A stretch of DNA of 41,136 bases from Clostridiaceae bacterium (GCA_012838315.1 DUPM01000010.1:1-41136); one strand, 5' to 3'. Shown: positions 16,872-25,914, counted from the stretch's first letter. Program-made: numbers and translations. The notes: generated from the letters alone by a model not told the origin.

Positions 16872-18178
16872 TATCTTCTCTCCTCAATTTCGTTGTATGA
16901 ATACGAAGATTTAAATATTTTGCGACAAATGACAAGTAGAATAATGGCAATTGCAACATGCGACGCAACGACCGTAATCATCTCTGAAGTGCTTGCGTTA
17001 TTGAGCAACACTTCTCGCATCATCGTTAATGCGCCATGAATCGGAATAAATACTTCAAAGGGGTGGGAAGAGGTTGATCGATAAATATTGACAAAAAAGT
17101 ACACGAGAAAAATGAGCAAAGGAATTTGGAGATTGAGAATGACATCCTGCGGTCTGTTACACGAAAAAATGACGATAAAACAAAACAGAGAAAGAACAAC
17201 AGCTGCACAAGTAATCAGAAGAAGTATCGACGCCATTTGGAGGGGAAAGGGAGTAAATCCGAATGGAATAAGCGAAAATGGATTGTTGCTGAAATTAGTC
17301 CAAGAGGCAATTATAAATACAACAATAATTGAAACACTGTTGAGTAATCCAATCAGAGCGACTGCGCCAGCTTTTCCGACGATGATATCAATTTTTCGAA
17401 CAGGTGTAAGTGCAACCTTTGCCAAAAAACCCCGCTCCCGCTCCGCTCCGATTGCGTCAAAGGCGATTGAATAAATACAATAGTAGAGCAATAAAAACAG
17501 AGCCGCTGGAAGTACTCTGGCCGCCGAAGCGTTCGCAACGCTTCTGTGAAGCATTATTTCTGAGAAGGGATTGAAGACGTTAATAGAAAATTGGCGCCCT
17601 CCGCCTGCTGAAACATACTCATTGCCGACGGTGTCGGACAGAAAGTCTTTGTATTCCGGCAGAATTTCCATTTCGAAAATTTTCGCAGTGATTGTTGATT
17701 TCATATTATCCGGATCGACCAAGACAGAAATAAAGGCAAGTGAGCCGGCTTGGTTGTCAGAGGAAGCATTCAAATAGTAGCGCTCAAGCTCGCCCTCGAA
17801 GGAGGTGGCTGAATCCTTATTGTCCTCGTATCGCGGGAATGAAGAGAAAACGACAAAAGCAGAACCTTGCTCGGCAAGGGCTTTGGCCGAGCCGTCTAAA
17901 AGAGCAACTGCAAACATTGATTCATCCATGTCACTGGTCTTATAGGATAAGTTTGCAGGTTTTGTATTTATGTATTCAGAAAATGAGGTTGGAGAATTGA
18001 CGAAGTAGAGTGTCGGCCTTCCAAGATTTCCGGTTGCCATAAAGTCCATGAGGAGCGGGAAAAGATACAGTACGAGTAGTAACACAAAAGAAGGAATTAC
18101 AAAAATTGTCATTGCTTGACGCCAATTAGTCAAGACTCGACGCAGTTCCCAGCGAAAAATGTTCCACGCAGAATTCAT
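16871..18178 (-). CDS. ABC-2 type permease
   Basis: 435 residues. One N-terminal helix (about 20-45), a large outside domain (about 55-215), and then about five helices. GAERERGFLAKVALTPVRK is the conserved coupling segment, parallel to the GEKEKGTF segment in the fused partner, so the two probably form a heterodimer. It is the first gene of the operon, with GGAG 5 nt before the ATG and an extended -10 promoter upstream. Confidence 0.9.
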   Translation of the reverse strand: MNSAWNIFRWELRRVLTNWRQAMTIFVIPSFVLLLVLYLFPLLMDFMATGNLGRPTLYFVNSPTSFSEYINTKPANLSYKTSDMDESMFAVALLDGSAKALAEQGSAFVVFSSFPRYEDNKDSATSFEGELERYYLNASSDNQAGSLAFISVLVDPDNMKSTITAKIFEMEILPEYKDFLSDTVGNEYVSAGGGRQFSINVFNPFSEIMLHRSVANASAARVLPAALFLLLYYCIYSIAFDAIGAERERGFLAKVALTPVRKIDIIVGKAGAVALIGLLNSVSIIVVFIIASWTNFSNNPFSLIPFGFTPFPLQMASILLLITCAAVVLSLFCFIVIFSCNRPQDVILNLQIPLLIFLVYFFVNIYRSTSSHPFEVFIPIHGALTMMREVLLNNASTSEMITVVASHVAIAIILLVICRKIFKSSYSYNEIEERR

Positions 18179-18209
18179 TTTATCTCCTACTTATCACTTT
18201 TGTCTGTTT

Positions 18210-18218
18210 ATTATAGCA
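18210..18218 (-). promoter_or_regulatory. Extended -10 promoter of the ABC-2 operon
   Basis: The minus strand reads TGCTATAAT, a perfect -10 box with the extended TGn, about 30 nt before the permease ATG. A recognisable -35 is absent. Confidence 0.65.
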
Positions 18219-18254
18219 ACATAAAAATGCAGAGAAATGAACAAAATCAAAATA

Positions 18255-18282
18255 ATGACAAATGCCTGAAAGTGTGTAAAAA
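18255..18282 (+). promoter_or_regulatory. Weak putative promoter of the DUF885 lipoprotein gene
   Basis: ATGACA (18255-18260), a 16-bp spacer, then TAAAAA (18277-18282). It lies back to back with the ABC operon promoter. Confidence 0.35.
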
Positions 18283-18330
18283 TGTGATGGAAAACAAATA
18301 ATGTTTATACATTTCGGGAGGTCACAAATA

Positions 18331-20232
18331 ATGAAAAAGAAAGAAATAATAAATTCCAAAAAAATAATAGCCATATTACTGGTTTGCATTCTTACTTTTG
18401 CTGCCGGTTGTCAATCTGGAATAAGTATTTTGTCCGAAAGTGAAACAGAGAAGACGTCTGCTAAGGTCACAACAACCGAGGAAACTGAGACGGAGACCAC
18501 CGAATCACAAGTGACTGAAGTCGTTGAGACGACATTGGCAACAGATCCTTTGGCATTTACCGAAGAGGATCAATTAGCGGCCATCGAGCAGATGGATGCA
18601 ATTGATATCAAGCTGGTTGAGAATGCCCTCGGCGGTGACTATCTCAGCATGTATTTTCGGTTGAGCCGTCCGGATGAGTTGGGTATAGAGTATCCGGCTG
18701 CGACTTTAGGTATTGAGACCTATGAAGATTATCTGGCAGATTTTGCGGTCTTCGATGAATGTGCTGATGCTCTGAAAGAAGTTAACCGAGACGCTTTGAA
18801 TCGTGAATACCAGATTATGTACGATGTGCTTGATTTAGAATTAAGTCAAATGCAATATGAGGAGCCGACTGATTTTTACCACTCCTCTGCATTTAACTCC
18901 ATCACCGGTCTACAATCAAATTTGCCGCTAACGCTTTCTCAAGTAAAGTTTAGCTCGATTGAGGACGCAGATTTATACATCGAACTGATTAACGACATCC
19001 CCAGATATTATGACGATTTCATCGCTTTAGAAAACGAGCGCGCTGATATGGGATTGACGGTCGAGGATAAGTATCTTGATAAACTTATTGAGAGCTGCGA
19101 TGCAATGTTGGCCGATCCTGATAATCACTTTATTCTCACTACATTCGAGGATCGCGTTGCGGCAATTGAGGGCATTACCGATGCTGAAAAAACCGATTTG
19201 ATTACAAGACATGAGGTGGCTGTTGCCGAGAGTTTTTTTCCGGCATATGAGACGCTCAAGTCCGCTTTTGAAGGCCTTAAGGGCAAAAGTGTTCGCGTTC
19301 GCGGACTCGAGGAAGTTGAGGGCGGGAAAGAGTATTTTGCTCGCTATTTTGCGCAACGTACGGGTATGTACATTACGCCTGAGGAGGGAATCACTCTGCT
19401 CGAAAGCGAGTTTGAGGCATTGCAAACCGAGTTGTTCGCATTGGCTGTAAAGGAAGGCGTCTTTGACGCATATATGAGTATGGATGTCACAATGGGAGAC
19501 GTGTCCGAAAACGTCGAATTTTGCAAACAAGTCATAGAAGAAGATTTCCCTGCACTGCCAGAGCACAATCTGATTCTCGAAGATGTTCCCTCTCAGGTCG
19601 AAGAGTTTTTTAGCCCAGCCGCATATTTTATGTGCCCGATTGATGACCCGAGTGTCAACATCATTGTTATCAATAATTCCCAGCTTTCTGATACACCTAA
19701 CATCTTGAGCACCATCGGACATGAAGGCTATCCCGGTCATCTTTTTGAAAATGTGTATCATGCATATCACATGACAACGAATTATCAGAAATTGTATAGT
19801 TCGACAGCTTACTCGGAAGGTTGGGCGGAGTATGCCGGTGAATATGTCATGTCTAAAGCCGACGTCAATCAAGATGCCGCGCGACTGGCAGCGATTGATT
19901 CGATGTACACAAAAATTCTTGTTTCGAGAATAGACATCGGTGTGAATTACGAGGGTTGGACTTACGAGGATACCAAGGCCTATATGGCGGAATTGGGAAT
20001 TTCCGATACCGCGACTATAGATCAAATTTGGGATATTGTTGTCGAGATTCCCTGCTACTACACCCCTTATTGCTTCGGTCATCTGGAGACGATTCGTATT
20101 CTTGGCGGTGCCATCGAGGCAACAGAAGGCAAGAAAACAATCAAAGAAGTTCACGAGGCCTATTTAGACGTTGGACCTGCCCCATTCCCGGTTATTGAGC
20201 AGTATATAAATGAATTTGTAAACAATGCTTAA
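18331..20232 (+). CDS. DUF885-family metallopeptidase-like lipoprotein
   Basis: 633 residues. The basic start and hydrophobic helix end in FAAGC, so Cys27 is the lipid attachment site. A Thr/Glu-rich spacer follows (about 35-70). The body matches the DUF885 family, including GHEGYPGHLFE (His464-Glu465 and His470) and SEGWAEYAGEY, a gluzincin-like arrangement pointing to a zinc peptidase on the outer face of the membrane. I chose the ATG at 18331 with GGGAGG 9 nt upstream; an in-frame ATG at 18301 would add ten residues and has no ribosome site. It diverges from the ABC-2 operon. The substrate is unknown. Confidence 0.88.
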   Translation: MKKKEIINSKKIIAILLVCILTFAAGCQSGISILSESETEKTSAKVTTTEETETETTESQVTEVVETTLATDPLAFTEEDQLAAIEQMDAIDIKLVENALGGDYLSMYFRLSRPDELGIEYPAATLGIETYEDYLADFAVFDECADALKEVNRDALNREYQIMYDVLDLELSQMQYEEPTDFYHSSAFNSITGLQSNLPLTLSQVKFSSIEDADLYIELINDIPRYYDDFIALENERADMGLTVEDKYLDKLIESCDAMLADPDNHFILTTFEDRVAAIEGITDAEKTDLITRHEVAVAESFFPAYETLKSAFEGLKGKSVRVRGLEEVEGGKEYFARYFAQRTGMYITPEEGITLLESEFEALQTELFALAVKEGVFDAYMSMDVTMGDVSENVEFCKQVIEEDFPALPEHNLILEDVPSQVEEFFSPAAYFMCPIDDPSVNIIVINNSQLSDTPNILSTIGHEGYPGHLFENVYHAYHMTTNYQKLYSSTAYSEGWAEYAGEYVMSKADVNQDAARLAAIDSMYTKILVSRIDIGVNYEGWTYEDTKAYMAELGISDTATIDQIWDIVVEIPCYYTPYCFGHLETIRILGGAIEATEGKKTIKEVHEAYLDVGPAPFPVIEQYINEFVNNA

Positions 20233-20278
20233 CCGTACGGTATTTTTATCGTTGACATCATTGCCTGTAAGTGCGGTA

Positions 20279-20287
20279 TGATATAAT
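20279..20287 (+). promoter_or_regulatory. Extended -10 promoter of the PP2C-like/LysM gene
   Basis: TGATATAAT gives a consensus -10 (20282-20287) with TGn in front. TTGACA at 20252 is too far away (24 bp), and TTGCCT at 20261 gives 15 bp. The extended -10 is probably sufficient. Confidence 0.65.
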
Positions 20288-20370
20288 AACAATGATTTTA
20301 TTGAACTATTTATCTGATGCTGTGCTTCGGCACAAGACAATGCATAAGGTATTTCTGGGAGGCTCACCTC

Positions 20371-22944
20371 ATGGCAAAGATGACTCGTCTTGCAACGACG
20401 ATAACAGCGAGATACTACCCGACTTCGGATATGACAGATGCTTTTTTCGCGGATGGCCGGTTGGCCGGTAAAAGAGAAAACCGTGCCGCCGATATCACGA
20501 TGGACAAGGAAGATGGCGGATTTCTTATGGCCGTCTTCTCACACACCCCCGAACTGAGCGGTGACGCTTCTGATACACCGGCTTACGAGCCGATTATCAA
20601 GCGACTTCACAATGACATCAAGTCCGGCAAGAGACAATTGGATGACCAGATTGGCGATTTTGTTAATACTGCTGTGATGGTCAGCGGTCGGATGAAGATT
20701 CAGGCTGAGAGCAACAGATCGCCATATTTTTCGGGATTTATTGTTAAGGATACTGAAGCCTTTGCGATTACTATGGGTAAAGGCTTGGCGTTCTTGTACC
20801 GTGATGACACGCTCTTTCCGATGACAGCAACGGATATTCCGATTGAGCCAATCAATACTCAGCGCCAAAAGGTTGATCATTTTTACAATTATTGTGCTTC
20901 GAAGACGGCGACTGCTTTGTGTTCAAATATTGCACAACTTAAAGTCGATGATTGCCTTATTATATGCAATAGGGAAGTCTATGATGCGCTCGGACAAAAA
21001 GAGTTGCTTCGAATTCTTTATGACGCGGAAGATCAGTGTGAAGCCGCAGGTAATGTCATTACAGAGGCTGCTGCAAAGATGCCGAATGTACCGCTTCAGT
21101 TCCTTATTTCATTTGTTGAGAATGTGACAGTTCAAGAACGCGGTGGTTTTTTCGGCTTTGGACGCAAGAAGAAAAAGAATGAAGAAGATGTTTCTCGTCA
21201 TCATGAGAGTTCTTCTTCCGGTTCTTCCGATGCTGTTGAGTCAGGGGCGACCATGGCTTTCAATCCGGTGAATCCCACAATCCCTGTTGCACCCGCTGTT
21301 CCGGTCACCCCTTCGGTGCCGACGGCGCCCGTGTTTGAGCCCTTGCTTTTTGATACGGATTCCTCTTCCGACCGCAAGATAGACGTAGCAAAGCCGGATT
21401 CGATATCCTTCGTATCAGATGAGCCGCCAGTAAATACAATTATTCCGGCAGACCAACTCAATCGGTCTGTCTCAGAACAAGAGCTCTCGTCCGAGCCAAC
21501 TGCTATAAGCGCGAAGAGTGACGGATTATCGAATGCGCCTGCTAAGGAGGACGCAATACCTGATGCGTCCCCAGTTGAGCAGCAGACTGATGCAGCCGGT
21601 TTTTTCAAAGTGGCTGAGACAGATGAAGATTCATCTGTTGATCAAGCGCAACCGCAAGCCACTTTTGCACAGAAAGAGGGTGCGCCTCAGGCGAGTCTCA
21701 GCGAGAGTCAGACGCATATCATGAGTGAAGCAGAAAGGGTGGATGAAGCTCGCACTTCTATTCAGCCGGCCAAGTCCGCGACATCGACTTCAGTTGCGGA
21801 AGAAACGGAGAGTAATATGAATCGTTTTGATTATGATGAAGACGAAGCACCGAAATTTCTGCAAGATGATGAAGACTTGGATGAATCCCCATTGTTTTTT
21901 GGAGACGCCCCTGAAGAGCCTGTTGTTTCGGATACCGATGCTGACAATTATGTAGATTTCACTCCGGATCAGCCGGATGAGAGTGTGCCTGAAGACTTCT
22001 ATTACAACGATGAGGTATCTGAGTCTCAGAAATCTCGACCGGTCGCTCAAGACGGCGGATACTATATTCCTTTTGAGGATACAGATATGCCGATTCCGGT
22101 TGTCGGACAGGCACAGGATATTCCTGAAATGCCGACTTATGCGGCACCTAGTTATTCACCGCCTAGTTTTGATAACGACGAGGCACCAGTGCAAGATGAT
22201 ACTGGTGTATATGCTAGAGGTTCATTCATTACGGACGAGGAGGCAGCTGCCCCTTCAACGTCGTATTCTGACTTTTCAGAGACGCCGCCGGCACCAGCGT
22301 TTGATTATGATACTTTTGAGAGATCCGCTTCAAGGCCTAGGCCTCAGGGCCCCCAAGGGGGCCGGACGGGTCCCCGCCCGGGCTCAGGTAGACCGCGATC
22401 GGGAGATCCTTTCGAAGAAGAAAAGGGATTTGACTACGGTCGGCCGGATTCTGCGTACCAGCGAAATAACTGGCTGATGTTCATTATGGCTGGAGTTTGT
22501 CTTGTTTTGATCATTATCATAATTGTTTTGTTTGTAGTCAAGGCATGTGATAAAGACGAAGCGCCGGCAGAAACAAAAAGTACCAGCGCGTCTCAGTCGG
22601 CTGTCATCGATTCATCTACACCGGCAACGGACCCGAATTCCACCGTCGATCCGAGTACTTCGGTTGATCCGAATGCTTCGGTTGATCCGAATGCTTCGGT
22701 CGATCCGAATGCCACTACCGCTGTGCCTGTCGTATCCGGAGACTCTCAGGGCACATTCGTGTTTTCGGAAAACACCGGATTTAGGACGTGGTGGGATCTT
22801 TTCCATACGGTATACAATATCAACATCACCGAGGAAACCGATCCTCGCATAGCCACAATTAAGACATACAACAATTTGCCTCCGGAATATGTGCCACAGC
22901 CCGGAGATAGTATCAATTTGCCACCGTCTGCGATGTTGCAGTAA
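20371..22944 (+). CDS. Single-pass membrane protein: degenerate PP2C-like domain, long linker, TM helix, LysM-like domain
   Basis: 857 residues with four parts. Residues 1-250 resemble a PP2C phosphatase: LKVDDCLIICNREVYDAL aligns with the usual L.LCSDGLYD.L pattern, and FLISFVENVTVQE with the last DN-containing strand. The metal-binding Asp residues look lost (NRAAD for NED, SHTPE for DGMGG, NRE for SDG). Residues 255-700 are a Pro- and acid-rich linker, preceded by a KKKK patch. One membrane helix (about 700-723) carries IIIII. Outside are DPNAS repeats and a C-terminal LysM-like domain (about 800-857, ending PGDSINLP). The ATG at 20371 has GGGAGG 8 nt upstream. It is probably a cell-wall sensor or scaffold; no kinase is adjacent. 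Confidence 0.7.
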   Translation: MAKMTRLATTITARYYPTSDMTDAFFADGRLAGKRENRAADITMDKEDGGFLMAVFSHTPELSGDASDTPAYEPIIKRLHNDIKSGKRQLDDQIGDFVNTAVMVSGRMKIQAESNRSPYFSGFIVKDTEAFAITMGKGLAFLYRDDTLFPMTATDIPIEPINTQRQKVDHFYNYCASKTATALCSNIAQLKVDDCLIICNREVYDALGQKELLRILYDAEDQCEAAGNVITEAAAKMPNVPLQFLISFVENVTVQERGGFFGFGRKKKKNEEDVSRHHESSSSGSSDAVESGATMAFNPVNPTIPVAPAVPVTPSVPTAPVFEPLLFDTDSSSDRKIDVAKPDSISFVSDEPPVNTIIPADQLNRSVSEQELSSEPTAISAKSDGLSNAPAKEDAIPDASPVEQQTDAAGFFKVAETDEDSSVDQAQPQATFAQKEGAPQASLSESQTHIMSEAERVDEARTSIQPAKSATSTSVAEETESNMNRFDYDEDEAPKFLQDDEDLDESPLFFGDAPEEPVVSDTDADNYVDFTPDQPDESVPEDFYYNDEVSESQKSRPVAQDGGYYIPFEDTDMPIPVVGQAQDIPEMPTYAAPSYSPPSFDNDEAPVQDDTGVYARGSFITDEEAAAPSTSYSDFSETPPAPAFDYDTFERSASRPRPQGPQGGRTGPRPGSGRPRSGDPFEEEKGFDYGRPDSAYQRNNWLMFIMAGVCLVLIIIIIVLFVVKACDKDEAPAETKSTSASQSAVIDSSTPATDPNSTVDPSTSVDPNASVDPNASVDPNATTAVPVVSGDSQGTFVFSENTGFRTWWDLFHTVYNINITEETDPRIATIKTYNNLPPEYVPQPGDSINLPPSAMLQ
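22348..22363. repeat. GC-only inverted repeat inside a GC-rich patch of the linker
   Basis: GGCCCCC (22348-22354) and GGGGGCC (22357-22363) are separated only by AA. They lie in a G+C-rich stretch (about 22331-22400) that encodes a Pro/Gly/Arg linker and is unlike the surrounding composition. It may form a stable mRNA hairpin. Confidence 0.7.
22627..22716 (+). repeat. Five tandem 18-bp repeats encoding [VT]DPNAS-type hexapeptides
   Basis: Five in-frame 18-bp units read TDPNST, VDPSTS, VDPNAS, VDPNAS and VDPNAT. The two central units are identical in DNA, a sign of recent slippage or duplication. They form the outside spacer between the membrane helix and the LysM-like domain. Confidence 0.92.
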
Positions 22945-22972
22945 TTGACGATTTGATTTCTTCGTGACACAC

Positions 22973-23016
22973 AGCACCAATCTTTGGGCAATAGCCTTTA
23001 GATTGGTGCTTTCTTT
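22973..23016 (+). terminator. Rho-independent terminator after the PP2C-like/LysM gene
   Basis: AGCACCAATCT (22973-22983) pairs perfectly with AGATTGGTGCT (23000-23010) over 11 bp with a 16-nt loop. TTCTTTT follows. Confidence 0.88.
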
Positions 23017-23066
23017 TGCTTCCCCTTGTTATTATGTAGAAAAAATGGGCGGATCTGTTTTTCCTC

Positions 23067-23095
23067 TGGTCAAAATTGTCTGGTACGTATAAAAT
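23067..23095 (+). promoter_or_regulatory. Putative promoter of the serine operon
   Basis: TGGTCA (23067-23072), a 17-bp spacer, then TAAAAT (23090-23095) within TATAAAAT. The -35 is only a four-of-six match. Confidence 0.4.
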
Positions 23096-23132
23096 CATAG
23101 GGGTATTCTTTTGAATTCGAGGAGGAATTGAC

Positions 23133-24209
23133 ATGCATAAGAAATTATTCATTCCGGGACCGGTTGATGTATGCCCGGAAGTCTTGGAGCAAATGAGCCG
23201 ACCCATCATCGGTCATCGTACGAAGGATATATCTTCACTTCAAGAGAGTATTTCAACTAAACTTCAAAAAATAATGTTTACGGACAATACCATTATCCTT
23301 TCGACCTCCTCCGGAAGCGGATTAATGGAAGGTGCCGTTCGATCATTTACAGCAAAGAGGGCCGCTGTTTTTTCTGTGGGTGCCTTTGGTGAGCGATGGT
23401 TTAAGATGTGTATCGCTAACGGTGTGCCTGCTGATATTTTTCGCTCAGAGCTTGGACAGCCGACAACCCCGGAGATGGTTCGCGACGCGTTGTCCTCTGG
23501 GGAATATGATTTAATTACCGTGACGCATAATGAGACTGCGACCGGAATACAGAACCCGGTTGGAGAGATTTCGAAGGTTCTCAAGGATTTTCCGGATGTG
23601 ACTTTTTGTGTTGATGCCGTCAGTTCTTTGGGCGGTGCTTACATTCCGGTGGATGAGTGGAAGATAGACGTATGTATCACCTCGACTCAGAAATGCTTGG
23701 CCCTGCCGCCAGGAATGGCCATTGCTTCGGTAACAGACCGCGCGATAGAAAAGGCAAAATCAATTCCGAATCGCGGCTTATACTTCGACTATGTCGAACT
23801 GTATAAATTTGTTCACGAGAAGGCATATCAGTACCCTTCGACTCCGTCTGTATCCCACATGTATGCACTAGATTTTCAATTGGATCGTATTCTTAATGAG
23901 GGATTTATGACGAGAGTAGATAGGCATGCACAGATGGCCGAACGGGTCAGATCATGGGCTACTAGAAACGCAGCACTTTACTCGAATCCGGAATATCTTT
24001 CGGTGACGGTGTCGTGTATTACTAATACGCTTAACATATCGTTTTCTGAACTCAATGCGGCGATGGGTAAGCGCGGATATCTGATGTCTAATGGATATGG
24101 TGCGCTCAAGGATGTGACGTTCAGAATTGCTCATATGGGCGACAATACCATCGAAGACATTGACGCGATGCTCTCCGATCTTGACGAGGTTATTGCATCA
24201 TTTCGTTGA
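23133..24209 (+). CDS. Class V aminotransferase, probable phosphoserine aminotransferase
   Basis: 358 residues of the alanine-glyoxylate/serine-pyruvate aminotransferase group. FIPGPVDVCPEVLEQM and IGHRTKDI mark the N-terminus, TSSGSGLMEGAV the PLP phosphate site, VDAVSSLGG the PLP Asp strand, and STQKCLALPPG holds the PLP lysine (Lys187). The gene directly before serA (46 nt) makes it the likely second enzyme of serine synthesis, converting 3-phosphohydroxypyruvate to phosphoserine in place of the classical SerC, as in several clostridia and archaea. GAGGAGG stands 7 nt before the ATG. Activity as a serine-glyoxylate transaminase is the alternative. Confidence 0.88.
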   Translation: MHKKLFIPGPVDVCPEVLEQMSRPIIGHRTKDISSLQESISTKLQKIMFTDNTIILSTSSGSGLMEGAVRSFTAKRAAVFSVGAFGERWFKMCIANGVPADIFRSELGQPTTPEMVRDALSSGEYDLITVTHNETATGIQNPVGEISKVLKDFPDVTFCVDAVSSLGGAYIPVDEWKIDVCITSTQKCLALPPGMAIASVTDRAIEKAKSIPNRGLYFDYVELYKFVHEKAYQYPSTPSVSHMYALDFQLDRILNEGFMTRVDRHAQMAERVRSWATRNAALYSNPEYLSVTVSCITNTLNISFSELNAAMGKRGYLMSNGYGALKDVTFRIAHMGDNTIEDIDAMLSDLDEVIASFR

Positions 24210-24254
24210 TGCTCGATGTACCAGTAAGCATACAGATGAACGCAGGAGGTCACC

Positions 24255-25862
24255 ATGAAAATTCTTATTACCGAAAAAATTGCACAAGATTCTGTCGATT
24301 ATCTCGTGAGCCGAGGCTTCGAGGTGGATCAAAAACTTGGGTTATCCCAAGAAGAGATTAAAACGGTCATTGCACCTTACGATGCATTGATTGTACGAAG
24401 CGTAACACAGGTGAACTCGGATTTGCTTGAAGCGGCCTCAAGTTTGAAGGTGGTTGGTCGTGCCGGTAACGGAATTGATAACATTGATGTGAAAGCGTGC
24501 ACGGATAAAGGCATCATCGCTGTCAATACGCCGGAAGCCAATATTATGGCTGCCGGTGAGTTGGCTGTCGCACTTGCTTTTGCCGCTTTCAGAAACATTT
24601 GCATAGCCAACGAAGCGGCAAGAAGAGATGATTTCAGGCGTGGCTCGATGATTGGTAATGAGCTTGAGGGAAAGACAGTCGGTGTGATTGGCCTTGGACG
24701 TATCGGCTCGATCGTTGCGCGCAAGTTAAAGGGCATCGGCATGAACGTTATCGCATACGATCCATACATATCCGGTGATTCGTTCGATCGTGTTGGCGCA
24801 AAGCGTTGTGCGACACTTGACGAATTGATTGAAGTTTCTGACTTAATTACTTTTCATACCCCTAAGACTAAAGAGACATACAACATGCTAGATGCCGAAA
24901 AGCTTGCGAAGTGCAAAAAAGGTGTTCGGATCGTGAATGCAGCTCGCGGCGGTCTGGTTAACGAGCAGGCCTTATATGACGCTTTGGTGTCCGGGCAAGT
25001 TGCAGCAGCGGGTATCGATGTTTTTGATCACGAACCTTCTTATGATAAAGCGCCCGGCGTGCAGAAATATCAGAATAAGCTGTTGGAACTTCCCAATTGT
25101 GTGGTTACGCCTCACTTGGGGGCTTCTTCGCACGAGGCCAATCATAATGTTGGATCTGCAGTCACTGAATTGGTCGCAAAGGCTTTGGAAGGTGACTTGG
25201 TCGCCGCCATCAATATGCCGAGTTGTTCGGGCAATATGGCGTTTCTTCGCCCATTCGCATCTCTTGCCGAGAAACTCGGCAAAATATATTACCAGGCGGA
25301 GAAGACGCCGGTTCGGAAGATTGAAGTTTGCTATCGTGGCGAAATTGCAAATCAAGAGACCGGCATCCTGACACTCTCAGTTCTCAAAGGTTTTCTATCG
25401 GCACTCACGACAGAACGCGTCAGTTTTGTTAATGTCCGACAATCGGTTGAAGCGCGCGGTGTCGAAGTAGTTGAGAGCAAGACAACACAAGTGAAGCGGT
25501 ATAACAATTTGATTCACGTGAAATTTTTCACGGAGGATGGTCGTGAATTGAGTGTTAATGGCACCGTTTTTGGAGTGAATACTGAGGTATTGGTGACTTT
25601 CTTCGGGTATCAGATGAATTTCGAACTTGCGCCGACGGTCATCGCAATGCAAAACGAAGATGTTCCGGGAATTATCGGCAAAGTCGCAACGAAGCTTGGC
25701 GAGAATAACATCAACATCGGAAGCATGCACTGGGGCCGTAAACCCGGCTCCGGCAAGGCTCAGTCTTTCATCGCGATTGATGAAACGGTTTCAGAGTCGG
25801 TTTTGGCGGAGCTCGAATCTATGCCGGGTGTTCTGAGAGTGACACAATTGGATTTTAATTAA
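24255..25862 (+). CDS. serA: D-3-phosphoglycerate dehydrogenase, long form with ACT domain
   Basis: 535 residues. The catalytic and NAD domains occupy about 1-310: GRAGNGIDNID, the Rossmann motif GLGRIGS (about 146-152), the substrate Arg in AARGGLVNE, and the catalytic His in TPHLGASSHEA. An intervening domain (about 320-450) is followed by an ACT domain (about 460-535, VPGIIGKVATKLGENNINIGSM). This is the first, committed step of serine synthesis, and the ACT domain suggests feedback control by serine. AGGAGG lies 5 nt before the ATG. It is in one operon with the aminotransferase; phosphoserine phosphatase is not in the window. Confidence 0.96.
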   Translation: MKILITEKIAQDSVDYLVSRGFEVDQKLGLSQEEIKTVIAPYDALIVRSVTQVNSDLLEAASSLKVVGRAGNGIDNIDVKACTDKGIIAVNTPEANIMAAGELAVALAFAAFRNICIANEAARRDDFRRGSMIGNELEGKTVGVIGLGRIGSIVARKLKGIGMNVIAYDPYISGDSFDRVGAKRCATLDELIEVSDLITFHTPKTKETYNMLDAEKLAKCKKGVRIVNAARGGLVNEQALYDALVSGQVAAAGIDVFDHEPSYDKAPGVQKYQNKLLELPNCVVTPHLGASSHEANHNVGSAVTELVAKALEGDLVAAINMPSCSGNMAFLRPFASLAEKLGKIYYQAEKTPVRKIEVCYRGEIANQETGILTLSVLKGFLSALTTERVSFVNVRQSVEARGVEVVESKTTQVKRYNNLIHVKFFTEDGRELSVNGTVFGVNTEVLVTFFGYQMNFELAPTVIAMQNEDVPGIIGKVATKLGENNINIGSMHWGRKPGSGKAQSFIAIDETVSESVLAELESMPGVLRVTQLDFN

Positions 25863-25914
25863 TCCGTTGATTATCGTAGCGTCAGAGAAATGACATATCT
25901 ATTAACATCACTTG

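Noticed and set aside
19027-20154. Long open frame of 375 codons on the minus strand
   Set aside because: It lies fully inside the DUF885 gene, whose motifs (HEGYPGH, SEGWAEY) and lipoprotein signal are clear. The antisense translation has no recognisable domain and no ribosome site; it is a codon-use shadow.
22627-22716. Tandem 18-bp repeats considered as a CRISPR-like or regulatory repeat array
   Set aside because: The units are directly adjacent, in frame and encode DPNAS hexapeptides, so they are a coding repeat.
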